From: Streptomyces sp. TN58
GTDB taxonomy: Bacteria; Actinomycetota; Actinomycetes; Streptomycetales; Streptomycetaceae
NCBI RefSeq assembly: GCF_001941845.1
Contig: NZ_CP018870.1
Coordinates: forward strand, 124,001-188,000
Reading direction: 5' to 3'
Length of the DNA stretch: 64,000 nucleotides
Both the position numbers and the translations under genes were made by a program. Every line of letters begins with the position of its first letter. Position 1 is the first letter of the stretch. The notes beneath the pieces were generated by a model that saw only the letters and a list, made by a program, of their open reading frames with translations, was not told the origin of the DNA and did not search any database. Positions 44,302-52,684 of the stretch are shown piece after piece.

Positions 44302-44853
44302 TCAGGAGGCGCGGCGGGGGCGGGCGGTGCGGCGCTGCGGGCGGCGGCGGGCGGCCGGGGCCTCCGGGGCGGCCTGCGGTGAGGAGAACCCGCCCGCGAC
44401 GGGCAGTGGGGCGGCTGTCGGCGCGGTGGCCGGCGCGGGGACCGCGGGCGGGCCCTGGCGGCCCTGGGACTGGGGCTGGGGCTGGGAGCGGCCGAGGATG
44501 GCGGTGTGCGGGATGAGCGGGGCGCAGGACTGGCAGATCTCGGCGAGCGTCCAGACCTGTCCCACGGCCGGGTTGTGGACCAGGACCAGGAGGGTGGAGC
44601 CGGTGCAGTGGGTGCGGGTCTCGTGGAGCGCGCACTGTGCGGCCCGGCAGGCGCACGAGGTGTCGGGGCGGACGGTGGCCAGCCGTGCGTGGGCCCGGAC
44701 GTGCTCGGCGGCGAACCGCTTCAGGGCCGCGGTGTCCTTCGAACGGGGCGGCATGCGGCAGGCTTCGGTGCTGCAGGAGACGGAGGCGCTGTGATCGGCG
44801 TGGCCGGTGAGCCGGACCGTCCAGGTCCGGCCGGGCACGCGTGATCCGGGCAT
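44302..44853 (-). CDS. Conserved Cys-rich streptomycete hypothetical protein
   Basis: A 183-residue protein. The N-terminal 110 residues hold seven Cys in pairs (VSCSTEACRMP, TSCACRAAQCALH, THCTGS, EICQSCAP), suggesting a zinc-binding or disulfide-rich domain, with conserved WTVRLTGHADHSASVSC and LVHNPAVGQVWTL blocks seen in related streptomycete proteins. The C-terminal 60 residues are Pro/Ala/Arg-rich. ATG 44853 is preferred over an upstream TTG. No function is known. Confidence 0.65.
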   Translation of the reverse strand: MPGSRVPGRTWTVRLTGHADHSASVSCSTEACRMPPRSKDTAALKRFAAEHVRAHARLATVRPDTSCACRAAQCALHETRTHCTGSTLLVLVHNPAVGQVWTLAEICQSCAPLIPHTAILGRSQPQPQSQGRQGPPAVPAPATAPTAAPLPVAGGFSSPQAAPEAPAARRRPQRRTARPRRAS

Positions 44854-45118
44854 GAGGGTCAAGTCGGGTCCGATCGTCGTGTTTCAGGTGGGTCGGTCGC
44901 GGTCGGTCGCGGTCGTCGCACCGGCGCGACGCGAGGCTGATCGCGTCGGGGTGGACCCGCGGGCTGTCGTCTTCGGGACGGCGTCTCGCGGTTGCGGCGG
45001 CGCCGGACCGCGGAGAAACGGACATCGCGCGGCCTCGGACGTGGGGACTTTGTCGCACGCTCCCGCAGGCCGTGTCAATGCCCCGCGCCTGGTCAAACGG
45101 GCGGACGGCCGGGTCGGG

Positions 45119-45958
45119 TCAGCCTGTGGGGCGGGTGAACCGTACCGGGACGCCCGGGGAGTACAGCACGCTGGCCGGGGGGCCGGCGGGGGCGGGCAGG
45201 CCGGCCGCAACCGTCAGGTCCTCGTCGCAGCGCAGGAGTTCGGCGTGGTGCAGCGGCCAGCGGGGGTGGCTGTTGGGCAGGTACAGCAGTCGGCCGCGGA
45301 AGTCGCTGTGCAGGGCCCAGCGGGCGGTCAGGAAATGTTCCAGGGCGGTCGGCTGTGTGAGGGGTGGCCCGGTCCGTACGGTGAGGGTGCTGTGCGCGCC
45401 GCGCGGTCCGGGCCAGTGCCGTCGGCTGGTGTAGGTGAGGGTGGGGCCGTCGCGGCGGACGGACATCCGCGACCACTGGTACGGGAGGCGGAAGACGGTC
45501 CGGGCGGCGAGGACGGGGATCAGGCGGGAGGCGTCGAGGGAGCGGAAGACCACGCCGCGGCGGCCGTGGCCGTCGATGGAGTAGAGGCGGACGTTGGTCT
45601 CGGGGAAGGAGCCCAGGTAGGGGATGCCGGGGAGGCGGAGCCATCCGACGCGGTGCATGCGGAACGCCACGAGGCCGACGTAGGTGACGCCGTCCAGGGT
45701 GTCGGGGGCGGTGCCGGCCGGCAGCAGCGGGGCGACGTCGGCGGGGTCGGCGGGCCAGTGCACGAAGGTCAGGTCGAGCCAGGACTGCGTGAGCAGGGGC
45801 CGGTCCACCCCGGGGTGGCGTGGTGCATCGGGCGTTATCGGTTCGGCGGGCGCAGCGGGCCCGGGAGCTGCGGGGCCCAGGCCGGCGGGAGCGGCCGGAC
45901 TGGGAGCGGCCGGGCCGGGAGCGGCCGGGCCGGGGCCGGGGGGCGGCGGGTGCTGCAT
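45119..45958 (-). CDS. DUF2071 (YqjF-like) protein
   Basis: A 279-residue protein. After a Pro/Ala/Gly-rich N-terminus of about 50 residues comes the DUF2071 domain: LTQSWLDLTFVHWPADPADV, GVTYVGLVAFRM, PGIPYLGSFPETNVRLYS and LPYQWSRMSV. The fold relates to acetoacetate decarboxylase-like beta barrels; no reaction is established. ATG 45958. The N-terminal low-complexity part includes a repeated APGPAAP/APSPAAP motif. Confidence 0.8.
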   Translation of the reverse strand: MQHPPPPGPGPAAPGPAAPSPAAPAGLGPAAPGPAAPAEPITPDAPRHPGVDRPLLTQSWLDLTFVHWPADPADVAPLLPAGTAPDTLDGVTYVGLVAFRMHRVGWLRLPGIPYLGSFPETNVRLYSIDGHGRRGVVFRSLDASRLIPVLAARTVFRLPYQWSRMSVRRDGPTLTYTSRRHWPGPRGAHSTLTVRTGPPLTQPTALEHFLTARWALHSDFRGRLLYLPNSHPRWPLHHAELLRCDEDLTVAAGLPAPAGPPASVLYSPGVPVRFTRPTG

Positions 45959-46133
45959 CGCGTCAGTATCCCGCAGGCCCCCGCGCCGGGTTGTACGGGC
46001 CTGGGCCGGGGTGGTGGGGGTGGCTTGGGCGGGATGCGGTCCCCGTCGCAGCCATGAGGGCCAGGACCGCACCCCGCACCGGGCGCCTACCCGGCGTCGT
46101 CCGGCCGACACCGCCGGCGGCGGCGGACATGCG

Positions 46134-46170
46134 GCAGCACCTCGCGGAGGCTGTCTCCGCGAGGTGCTGC
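46134..46170. terminator. Terminator hairpin 1 (16-bp stem)
   Basis: GCAGCACCTCGCGGAG pairs perfectly with 46155-46170 across a 5-nt loop. It lies 44 nt downstream of the 365-residue repeat-protein gene (minus strand). It is nearly identical to the hairpin at 47668. Confidence 0.75.
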
Positions 46171-46213
46171 ACTCGACCGTGGGTCACCCGGTCACCGGTC
46201 ATGTGGTGGCCGG

Positions 46214-47311
46214 TCAGCCCTGGGTTCCACCCTGGGTGCTGCCGGTGCCGCCACCCTGGGTACCGCCCTGGGTGCTGCCGGTGCCACCGCCCTGGGTACC
46301 GCCCTGGGTGTTGCCGGAGCCGCCACCCTGGGTACCGCCCTGGGTGTTCCCGGAGCCGCCACCCTGGGTACCGCCCTGGGTGTTCCCGGAGCCGCCACCC
46401 TGCGTACCACCCTGGGTGTTCCCGGAGCCGCCACCCTGCGTACCACCCTGGGTGTTCCCGGAGCCGCCACCCTGCGTACCACCCTGGGTGTTCCCGGAGC
46501 CGCCACCCTGCGTACCGCCCTGGGTGTTCCCGGTGCCGCCACCCTGCGTACCGCCCTGGGTGTTCCCGTTGCCGCCACCCTGCGTACCGCCCTGGGTGTT
46601 GCCGGTGCCGCCACCCTGCGTTCCACCCTGGGTGTTCCCGTTGCCGCCACCCTGCGTTCCACCCTGGGTGTTGCCGTTACCGGCGCCCTGCGTTCCACCC
46701 TGGGTGTTGCCGTTACCGGCGCCCTGCGTTCCACCCTGGGTGTTGCCGTTGCCGATCTGGGTGCCGCCGATGGTGTTGTTCGAGCCGCCGATGATCGTGT
46801 TGTTGACGATGTTCGTCACGTTGTTGGTCACCTGGTTCACCACGGCGGGGGCCAGTCCGAGCCGCTTGGCTTCCGATGCGGCCGCCTTCCGGCCGATGGC
46901 GGCTGCCTGCGTCTTGGACGCTCCGCCGCGCGCTGCCTGCTGGGCCGCGGCCGCGCCACGTGCCGTTGCCGCTGCCATGTCGGTCTTGGTGGAGGCCGCG
47001 GTGGATCCTGTGGAGGCGCACTTGACGGTGCCTACGGAGAACGGGCCGGCGCCGGTGATTCCGACGCGGATGTCGCCCTTGGGCCCGGCGGCGACGCGGG
47101 CGATGGTCTTCCCGCTGCGCTTGACGTCGTAGGTCTGCTTGAGGGCGAAGCCGTTGCCGTGGATCTCTCCGCCCTTCAGGCTGCACACCGCCGCAGGGGC
47201 TGCGGTCGGAAGTGCGGAAGGCTGGGCGACTGCCACCCCCGCCGTGCCGGCGAGGATCGCGGTGACGCAGGAAAGACCGGCAATGTTGGCGACGTGCTTC
47301 TTCCTCGACAT
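46214..47311 (-). CDS. Secreted 12-residue-repeat protein A
   Basis: A 365-residue secreted protein. Signal peptide to about residue 29 (GVAVAQPS), a Cys-bounded domain to about 100 (VCSLKGGEIHGNGFALKQTY ... GTVKCAS), an Ala-rich helix (100-155), an Asn/Thr/Val/Ile-rich strand region (VVNQVTNNVTNIVNNTIIGG) and 15 copies of a 12-residue unit with consensus GGGSGNTQGGTQ, where Ser is replaced by Asn or Thr in the first and last copies. No enzyme motif. Gln/Asn/Gly-rich beta repeats suggest a fibrous or amyloid-like surface role by inference. ATG 47311 has GGGAG upstream. Confidence 0.85.
   Translation of the reverse strand: MSRKKHVANIAGLSCVTAILAGTAGVAVAQPSALPTAAPAAVCSLKGGEIHGNGFALKQTYDVKRSGKTIARVAAGPKGDIRVGITGAGPFSVGTVKCASTGSTAASTKTDMAAATARGAAAAQQAARGGASKTQAAAIGRKAAASEAKRLGLAPAVVNQVTNNVTNIVNNTIIGGSNNTIGGTQIGNGNTQGGTQGAGNGNTQGGTQGAGNGNTQGGTQGGGNGNTQGGTQGGGTGNTQGGTQGGGNGNTQGGTQGGGTGNTQGGTQGGGSGNTQGGTQGGGSGNTQGGTQGGGSGNTQGGTQGGGSGNTQGGTQGGGSGNTQGGTQGGGSGNTQGGTQGGGTGSTQGGTQGGGTGSTQGGTQG
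46216..46752. repeat. 36-bp minisatellite array, 15 units (in repeat protein A)
   Basis: Tandem 36-bp units encode GGGxGNTQGGTQ. The residue x varies (Asn, Thr, Ser), with six Ser units in the middle nearly identical and more variation at both ends. Confidence 0.9.
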
Positions 47312-47667
47312 TTAAAATCTCCCTTGAATAGTCGACCTGGGATTTCCGAGATCTGTGCGAGCCGGGGATTCGACTTGCCTGGTGTCTCAGTTCCTTTTGG
47401 ATGGCCGAGCGGTTTATCTGTCTCCAGATTGCCGTTTCCGGGCGCGGGCAGAAAGCGACGGAGATTCGGGGCTTGACAGATTCACGTTGGGATGGGCGGG
47501 GGTGTCGTGCCTGGTGGGGGCGGGTGGCTCGCCGGGCATGGGCTTGCGTCTACGGCCGCCATGGCCGCCTGGTCGCCGCCGCGGCGCGGAATGGAGCCGT
47601 TGCGCCCGGCGGGGGTGGGTCGGGGCGGCAGCGGCAGCGGCAGCGGCAGAGGCAGAGGGGGCATGCG
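47312..47667. other. Upstream region of repeat protein A
   Basis: No gene. It contains ATTCGGGGCTTGAC (47464-47477), also present 158 nt upstream of repeat protein B. The right part (47500-47665) is GC-rich, with a (GGCAGC)n-like run at 47624-47655. Confidence 0.5.
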
Positions 47668-47703
47668 GCAGCACCTCGCAGAGAGGACTCTGCGAGGTGC
47701 TGC
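47668..47703. terminator. Terminator hairpin 2 (16-bp stem)
   Basis: GCAGCACCTCGCAGAG pairs perfectly with 47688-47703 across AGGA. It is 19 nt downstream of repeat protein B. It shares its outer 11 bp with hairpin 1. Confidence 0.75.
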
Positions 47704-47721
47704 GCTTTTCGGTTGGCCTGG

Positions 47722-48606
47722 TCAGCCCTGGGTTCCACCCTGGGTGTTGCCGGAGCCGCCACCCTGGGTACCGCCCTGGGTGTTGCCGGAGCCGCCACCC
47801 TGCGTACCGCCCTGGGTGTTCCCAGAGCCGCCACCCTGCGTACCGCCCTGGGTGTTCCCAGAGCCGCCACCCTGCGTACCACCCTGGGTGTTCCCAGAGC
47901 CGCCACCCTGCGTACCACCCTGGGTGTTCCCAGAGCCGCCACCCTGCGTACCACCCTGGGTGTTCCCAGAGCCGCCACCCTGCGTACCACCCTGGGTGTT
48001 CCCAGAGCCGCCACCCTGCGTACCACCCTGGGTGTTACCCGAGCCGCCACCCTGCGTACCACCCTGGGTGTTACCCGAGCCGCCACCCTGCGTACCACCC
48101 TGGGTGTTACCCGAGCCGCCACCCTGCGTACCACCCTGGGTGTTACCCGAGCCGCCACCCTGCGTACCACCCTGGGTGTTACCCGAGCCGCCACCCTGCG
48201 TACCACCCTGGGTGTTACCCGAGCCGCCACCCTGCGTACCACCCTGGGTGTTACCCGAGCCGCCACCCTGCGTACCACCCTGGGTGTTACCCGAGCCGCC
48301 ACCCTGCGTACCACCCTGGGTGTTCCCGGACCCGCCACCCTGCGTACCGCCCTGGGTGTTGCCGCCGTGCTTGTTGCGCTTCTTCTTCTTGTGGTTGTCT
48401 TCGTGCTTCTTGTGGTCGTGCTTCTTCTTGTGGTCGTGCTGGTTGTGGCTGACGACGCTCTCTACCGACGTGGTGGGGGCCGCCATGGCGGAAGACGTGG
48501 GGATGAGGACCCCGCCGGCGATCGCGGCGGCCGCGACGGCGGTGGCGAGGCGGAAGCCCCGGCGCTTGGGGCGGGGGGTCTCGGACGTCTCGAACTTTCG
48601 GTTCAT
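47722..48606 (-). CDS. Secreted 12-residue-repeat protein B with His/Lys spacer
   Basis: A 294-residue secreted protein. A basic N-terminus (RKFETSETPRPKRRGFRL) and signal segment (ATAVAAAAIAGGVLIPTSSA) are followed by a His/Lys/Asp-rich spacer at residues 55-80 (HDHKKKHDHKKHEDNHKKKK) and then 18 copies of GGGSGNTQGGTQ. The repeat is shared with protein A next door; the signal and basic spacer are shared with the protein at 41057. No Cys and no catalytic motif. The chain is expected to be repetitive, polar and possibly self-assembling. ATG 48606 has GGAGAA 4 nt upstream. Confidence 0.85.
   Translation of the reverse strand: MNRKFETSETPRPKRRGFRLATAVAAAAIAGGVLIPTSSAMAAPTTSVESVVSHNQHDHKKKHDHKKHEDNHKKKKRNKHGGNTQGGTQGGGSGNTQGGTQGGGSGNTQGGTQGGGSGNTQGGTQGGGSGNTQGGTQGGGSGNTQGGTQGGGSGNTQGGTQGGGSGNTQGGTQGGGSGNTQGGTQGGGSGNTQGGTQGGGSGNTQGGTQGGGSGNTQGGTQGGGSGNTQGGTQGGGSGNTQGGTQGGGSGNTQGGTQGGGSGNTQGGTQGGGSGNTQGGTQGGGSGNTQGGTQG
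47724..48368. repeat. 36-bp minisatellite array, 18 units (in repeat protein B)
   Basis: Six consecutive units begin GTTCCCAGA and the next eight (first at 48034, last at 48286) begin GTTACCCGA. The two blocks differ only at synonymous positions (Ser TCT/TCG, Gly GGG/GGT), so the protein repeat is constant while the DNA forms homogenised blocks. Confidence 0.92.
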
Positions 48607-48764
48607 GGTTTTCTCCTGATCGAATGGGACCCTGAACGGGTTCGGTGAATTCGGGGCCTTTGTGATGTGGGGATTGTTTCCACCGCGTCTGCGGCCTCGT
48701 TTCCTTGCCGGTGAGGCGCATAACCAGTAAGCCTGTCCGCGGCGGTGGCGGTCACGTTCCGCGA

Positions 48765-48778
48765 ATTCGGGGCTTGAC
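48765..48778. promoter_or_regulatory. Shared upstream element ATTCGGGGCTTGAC
   Basis: An identical 14-mer occurs at 47464-47477. Both lie 152-158 nt upstream of the start codons of the two repeat-protein genes, in the same orientation. On the plus strand TTGAC could also be a -35. Confidence 0.5.
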
Positions 48779-48892
48779 GTTTTCGCGGCTGCGGGTTAGC
48801 CGGAAATCCGGGGGTCGGGGCCGCCGGTCGGTGGTGGCGCGAAAACGATCGTGGGGGCCGGTGCGGGCAGGGGTGATCCTTATGCTGACGGC

Positions 48893-49879
48893 ATGCTCGA
48901 CATACCTCTTTCAGCGTTGGAAGTCGCGATGGTGCAGACGGGTACCCGCGCCGTGGACACCCTGCGGGACACCGCCGCCTTCGCACAGGGAATGGAACGG
49001 CTGGGCTACCGCCGCCTGTGGTACGCGGAGCACCACCACTCCCCCGCGATCGGTGCGTTCCCGCCGGTCGTGCTGACGGCGCATGCCGCCGCCTCGACCT
49101 CGGTGATCCGCCTGGGGTCGGGTGGGGTGCTGGCTCCCAACCACGCGCCCCTGACGGTGGCGGAGCAGTTCGGGACGCTGGCCGCGCTGCACGAGGACCG
49201 TATCGATCTGGGTATCGGCCGCGGTCCGGGGACGTTCGACGAGGCCATCGCGCGGGCGCTGCGGCGCGGGGCCGGGCCGGCGACGGATGCGGAGTACCGC
49301 CGGGACGTGGCCGCTGTCCTGTCGTTCTTGGTGGAGGAGGTCGCGCTCGGTCCGCTGCCGGAGCCGTGGCTGCTGGTCTCCAGTGCCGCGGGGGCCGCTC
49401 TGGCCGCGGCGCTGGGCCTGCCGGTCGCGGTCGCGCACCACATCCGGCCGGACAACACCCTTGCCGTGGTGGAGGGTTACCGGGCGGCGTTCACCGCGTC
49501 CCGCTGGTGCGAGCGGCCCCGGGTGATGCTGTGCGTGGAGACGGTGTGCGCGCCGACGCGGGAGGAGGCCGTGTGGCGGGCGGGTCCGATGAACGTGGTC
49601 AAGGCCGGTCTGCTGAAGGGGCTGAGCCAGGTGCCGTTCCCCACGCCCGCGCAGGCGGCCGCCCATCCCTTCACCGGGCAGGAGCGGCAGGCGCTGGACG
49701 GTTTCCGTGCGCAGCAGGCGGTCGGGGCGCCGGAGGCGGTGGTGGAGCGGCTGGCGCGGCTGGCCGGGGAGACCGGGGCGCAGGAGCTGATGCTGGCCAC
49801 GCCCGTCTACGACCTGGGTGCGCGTATCGCTTCCTATGAGCTGGTGAGGAAGTACTGGGGGGCGGCGGGGTCGTCGTAG
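48893..49879 (+). CDS. LLM-class (luciferase-like) flavin-dependent oxidoreductase
   Basis: A 328-residue TIM-barrel protein of the luciferase-like monooxygenase class using FMNH2 or F420. Motifs: PLSALEVAMVQTGT, ERLGYRRLWYAEHHHSPAIG, VIRLGSGGVLAPNHAPLTVAEQF, DRIDLGIGRGPG and AAALGLPVAVAHHI. The substrate is unknown. A -10-like TATGCT (48881-48886) ends 6 nt before ATG 48893 with no Shine-Dalgarno, so the message may be leaderless. Confidence 0.9.
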   Translation: MLDIPLSALEVAMVQTGTRAVDTLRDTAAFAQGMERLGYRRLWYAEHHHSPAIGAFPPVVLTAHAAASTSVIRLGSGGVLAPNHAPLTVAEQFGTLAALHEDRIDLGIGRGPGTFDEAIARALRRGAGPATDAEYRRDVAAVLSFLVEEVALGPLPEPWLLVSSAAGAALAAALGLPVAVAHHIRPDNTLAVVEGYRAAFTASRWCERPRVMLCVETVCAPTREEAVWRAGPMNVVKAGLLKGLSQVPFPTPAQAAAHPFTGQERQALDGFRAQQAVGAPEAVVERLARLAGETGAQELMLATPVYDLGARIASYELVRKYWGAAGSS

Positions 49880-50309
49880 GTGCCGGTTTTCTCGCATTTT
49901 CTCGCACGCGGGAATCGTGTGCGCAGGGGTGTGCGAAGGGGTGGCGGGGGCGGCTGTTACAGGGCGTTGAACCCGTTCGGCGCAGGGGCGGGGGTGGTGG
50001 GTCGGGTGCGGGGTGCGGGGGTGGGGAGGGCTGCCGTGCAGGCCTCCCGCCGGGTGGGGGCGGACCGCTGTGTGCGGGGTGTCAATCGGGGTTTGACGGT
50101 TGCCCGCTACAAGGGAGGGTTACGGACATATCCGGATTGGGAAACAGGGGGTGGGCGGTCGGTGCCGGGGCGTGGCGCAGGGCCAGAGTGTGGCTCCTCG
50201 GCCAGACGCCGGGAACCGTTTCGGGCCTGGCCGGCGCGCACGTTGTGGTGTGGGCGCCGGTGTGGGCCGTCCGTTGAAGTCCGTTGAAGTCGAAGGGGTT
50301 TTCTTCTCC
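49880..50309. other. Intergenic, 0.43 kb
   Basis: No gene. A perfect 10-bp tandem TTTTCTCGCA occurs at 49887-49906 right after the oxidoreductase stop, and CCGTTGAAGT is repeated at about 50270-50290 just before the lamin-tail gene. Confidence 0.45.
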
Positions 50310-50792
50310 ATGTCTGCTTCTCGCGCCACCCGCCGCACCCTCGCCGCTCTCCTGGCCGCCGGGACCCTGCTCGGGGCCGCCGCCCTGCCCGCCGCGGCCG
50401 ACGACCACCGCCGCGGCGGCCACCGCGGACCCCACTCCTCCCTCTCCATCGGCGACGTCCGGTACGAAAGCGGCCCCCGCCACGACCGCTCCAACCGCGC
50501 CCTGAACCGCGAATGGGTCGAGATCAGGAACACCGGCCGCCACAGCGTCAACCTCCGCGGCTTCACCCTCACCGACCAGCAGGGCAACCGCTACCGCTTC
50601 CCCGACTTCCGCCTCGACGGCCGCTCCGCCGTCAAGGTCCACACCGGCCAGGGCCGCGACACCCGCCACGACCTCTACCAGGACCGCAACCGCCAGATCT
50701 GGAACGACCGCGACACCGCCACCCTCCGCGACCAGCGCGGCAACGTCATCGACACCGAGTCCTGGGGCCGCCGCGGACACCACCGCGGCTGA
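50310..50792 (+). CDS. Secreted lamin-tail-domain (LTD) protein
   Basis: A 160-residue secreted protein: signal peptide to about residue 31 (ALPAAADDH), His/Arg/Gly-rich linker, then an LTD-type beta sandwich (NREWVEIRNTGRHSVNLRGF, TLTDQQGNRYRFPDF, VKVHTGQG, NDRDTATLRDQRGNVIDTESW). These domains occur on extracellular proteins and nucleases in bacteria; here it stands alone. AAGGGG is about 11 nt before ATG 50310. Confidence 0.85.
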   Translation: MSASRATRRTLAALLAAGTLLGAAALPAAADDHRRGGHRGPHSSLSIGDVRYESGPRHDRSNRALNREWVEIRNTGRHSVNLRGFTLTDQQGNRYRFPDFRLDGRSAVKVHTGQGRDTRHDLYQDRNRQIWNDRDTATLRDQRGNVIDTESWGRRGHHRG

Positions 50793-51068
50793 CCCCGCTC
50801 CGGCGGTCGCCCGGACGGGTGGGTGAGCGCCGGATGAGGAAGGGTGCGGCGTGTCATGGCGGGGGCCGTGGCGCGCCGCACCCGTGCGTGCGGGCGCACC
50901 CGTGCGGGCGGCGGGGGTGGGGTGGGCGTCGAGGGGTGTGGTGGGCGCGTGCATTCGGGTGGCGGGGGGCCGTGTCGGGGTGGGGGTGTGGGGTCCGGTT
51001 GGCGATGCTGGGCCGGGCGCGGCATCGGGCGGCGTCCTGCCCCATCCCCCGGTGAGAAGGAGTACGGC

Positions 51069-51281
51069 ATGGCGACGGACGCGGTCGGGCGTTTCCTGGC
51101 GGCGCTGGAGCCGCATCGGCGGGATGCCGTGGCGGCCAGGCCGCGTCAGGAGCAGGAGCGGCTGGCGGCCGCGTGGGAGGAGGAGCTGGGCTCCGACGAC
51201 GAGCTCGACACCCTCGATGAGCTCTCTCCGCCCGCGGCGGAGGCCGAGGCGGCCCGCCGGGTGATGGATCGCGAGTCCTGA
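51069..51281 (+). CDS. Small acidic hypothetical protein
   Basis: A 70-residue protein with helical, Ala/Arg/Glu-rich sequence (VGRFLAALEPHRRDAVAARP, EELGSDDELDTLDELSPPAA). Family not recognised. GAAGGAG stands 7 nt before ATG 51069, which supports translation. A MITE-like element lies 29 nt after the stop. Confidence 0.55.
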   Translation: MATDAVGRFLAALEPHRRDAVAARPRQEQERLAAAWEEELGSDDELDTLDELSPPAAEAEAARRVMDRES

Positions 51282-51309
51282 AGGCCGGGCCGCCGGCAGC
51301 GGGTTAGGC

Positions 51310-51464
51310 GGTGTCCGGTGGATCAGGGGCGGTCAGCCCGCGTCGTCTGGTGCCGTGGATGGCAAGGCGGAGGAGGAAGTCGAGGCGGAGCGTCGGCGAC
51401 CGTCGACAACGCGGCAAGGCGCGGTGCCAGACGACGCGGGCCCGGCCCTGATCCGCCGGACACC
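51310..51464. mobile_element. About 155-bp MITE-like element (dispersed repeat copy D)
   Basis: Ends are imperfect inverted repeats over about 42-45 bp, both beginning GGTGTCCGG[T/C]GGATCAGGG and ending near GCCCGCGTCGTCTGG. The centre (GCAAGGCGGAGGAGG, GTCGGCGACCGTCGACAACG) matches copies B and C. No coding capacity. This pattern is familiar as a non-autonomous repeat in streptomycete intergenic DNA. Confidence 0.8.
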
Positions 51465-51502
51465 CCATAAAGGGTGGCCGGTGGCTGGGGGACCGGGGAA
51501 GA

Positions 51503-52066
51503 ATGCGTGGGGTGCGTGATCGTCTGGAAGTGTCCCCGGGTCTGCGGCTGCGGCGTTGGTCGCCGGCTGATGCGGGGGCGGTGCTGGCGGCGTTCGCCGA
51601 GCCGGTGATGGCACGGCAGGCCGCTGAGCCGGGTGTGACGCCGGCGGCGGCGCGGCGCTGGCTGGAGGCCCGGGCGGAGCAGTGGGACGCGGGGTCGGGG
51701 TACGCGTTCGCGGTCGTCGACGCTGCGGACGTGGTGCTGGGGCATGTGGCGGTCGGCTCCGTCGAGCGGCGTCACGGCACCGGCTGGGTCTCGTACTGGA
51801 CGACCGCGGCGGCCCGCGGGCGGGGTGTCGCCTCGGGTGGCTGCCGTGCGGTGGCGGCCTGGGCGTTCGAGGACGCCGGGCTGTTCCGGCTGGAGCTGGG
51901 CCACCGGGTCGACAACCCGGCTTCGTGCCGGGTGGCCCGCGCGGCGGGGTTCGCGGTCGAGGGGCTCCAGCGGCGCAGGCTCCGCTATGACGGTGTCCGC
52001 TACGACGTCGAGTTGCACGCCCGGCTGGCGACCGACCCCGCACCGGCCACCCGGCCGGGCGGTTGA
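51503..52066 (+). CDS. GNAT-family N-acetyltransferase
   Basis: A 187-residue RimJ/RimL-like acetyltransferase using acetyl-CoA. The acetyl-CoA loop is in TTAAARGRGVASGGCRAVAAW, followed by FRLELGHRVDNPASCRVARAAGF and RRRLRYDGVRYDVELHARL. Its target (ribosomal protein, antibiotic or other) is not evident. ATG 51503 starts 38 nt after the MITE-like element. Confidence 0.88.
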   Translation: MRGVRDRLEVSPGLRLRRWSPADAGAVLAAFAEPVMARQAAEPGVTPAAARRWLEARAEQWDAGSGYAFAVVDAADVVLGHVAVGSVERRHGTGWVSYWTTAAARGRGVASGGCRAVAAWAFEDAGLFRLELGHRVDNPASCRVARAAGFAVEGLQRRRLRYDGVRYDVELHARLATDPAPATRPGG

Positions 52067-52684
52067 AGGGCCGGAAGGGTGAAGGGCCGGGGGTGTGTGC
52101 CGGCTGTTCGGCATGCGTTCGGCATGCGGCGGCCGGTGTGGAGGGGCCCGGCCGGCCCTGCGCCGGACAGCCGTGGCGGGCGCCGACGGCCTCTGCCGGC
52201 GGCTGCGCGGCGGCCGGACGCGGGCGGGCGGGCGCGTGGGCGTCGTCTGCCGGGCGGTGAACGCCCGTGTCCACCGACACCGACACCGACAAGAGCACCG
52301 CCCCGGCTTGGCCGCGCCCCGTGTCGCGGGCTGTCGACTGCCCTGCCCCCTGCCTGTTCCGGGGGTTCGTGCCGCGTGCTTGATGCGCTGTTCTGCCCGT
52401 GGTTTTCGTGCCCGCCGGCTGCCCGCGCCCGGCGGGCGGGCCGGCCGGCTCGGTGTGGCCGTCCGGGTGGGTGGACTGCGGTCGCGCCGTGGCACCGCTT
52501 GGCGGGACGGCCGGCAGGGCGACGCCGGGCCGGCCGCGGTGCGAGGGGGACGGCCCGGCCGGTCGGCGGTGGCCGGGCCGGTCGGCGGTGGCCGGGCCGG
52601 TCGGCGGTGGCCGGGCCCGCCGGCGGTGGCCGGGCCCGCCGGCCTGTCTGGCCGTCAGGCGGTCGGTGGGTCCCGGGGTGGCCG
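52067..52684. other. Intergenic, 0.6 kb, with 19-bp tandem repeat
   Basis: No gene. At 52557-52643 a 19-bp unit, GGCCGGTCGGCGGTGGCCG, is repeated about 4.5 times (the last copies have GGCCCGCCGG). The rest is GC-rich without recognisable features. Confidence 0.5.

Noticed and set aside
46216..48368. CRISPR-like array (regular 36-bp period)
   Set aside because: There are no spacers; the units are directly adjacent, translate as a constant peptide repeat in an intact secreted protein and have no cas genes nearby.
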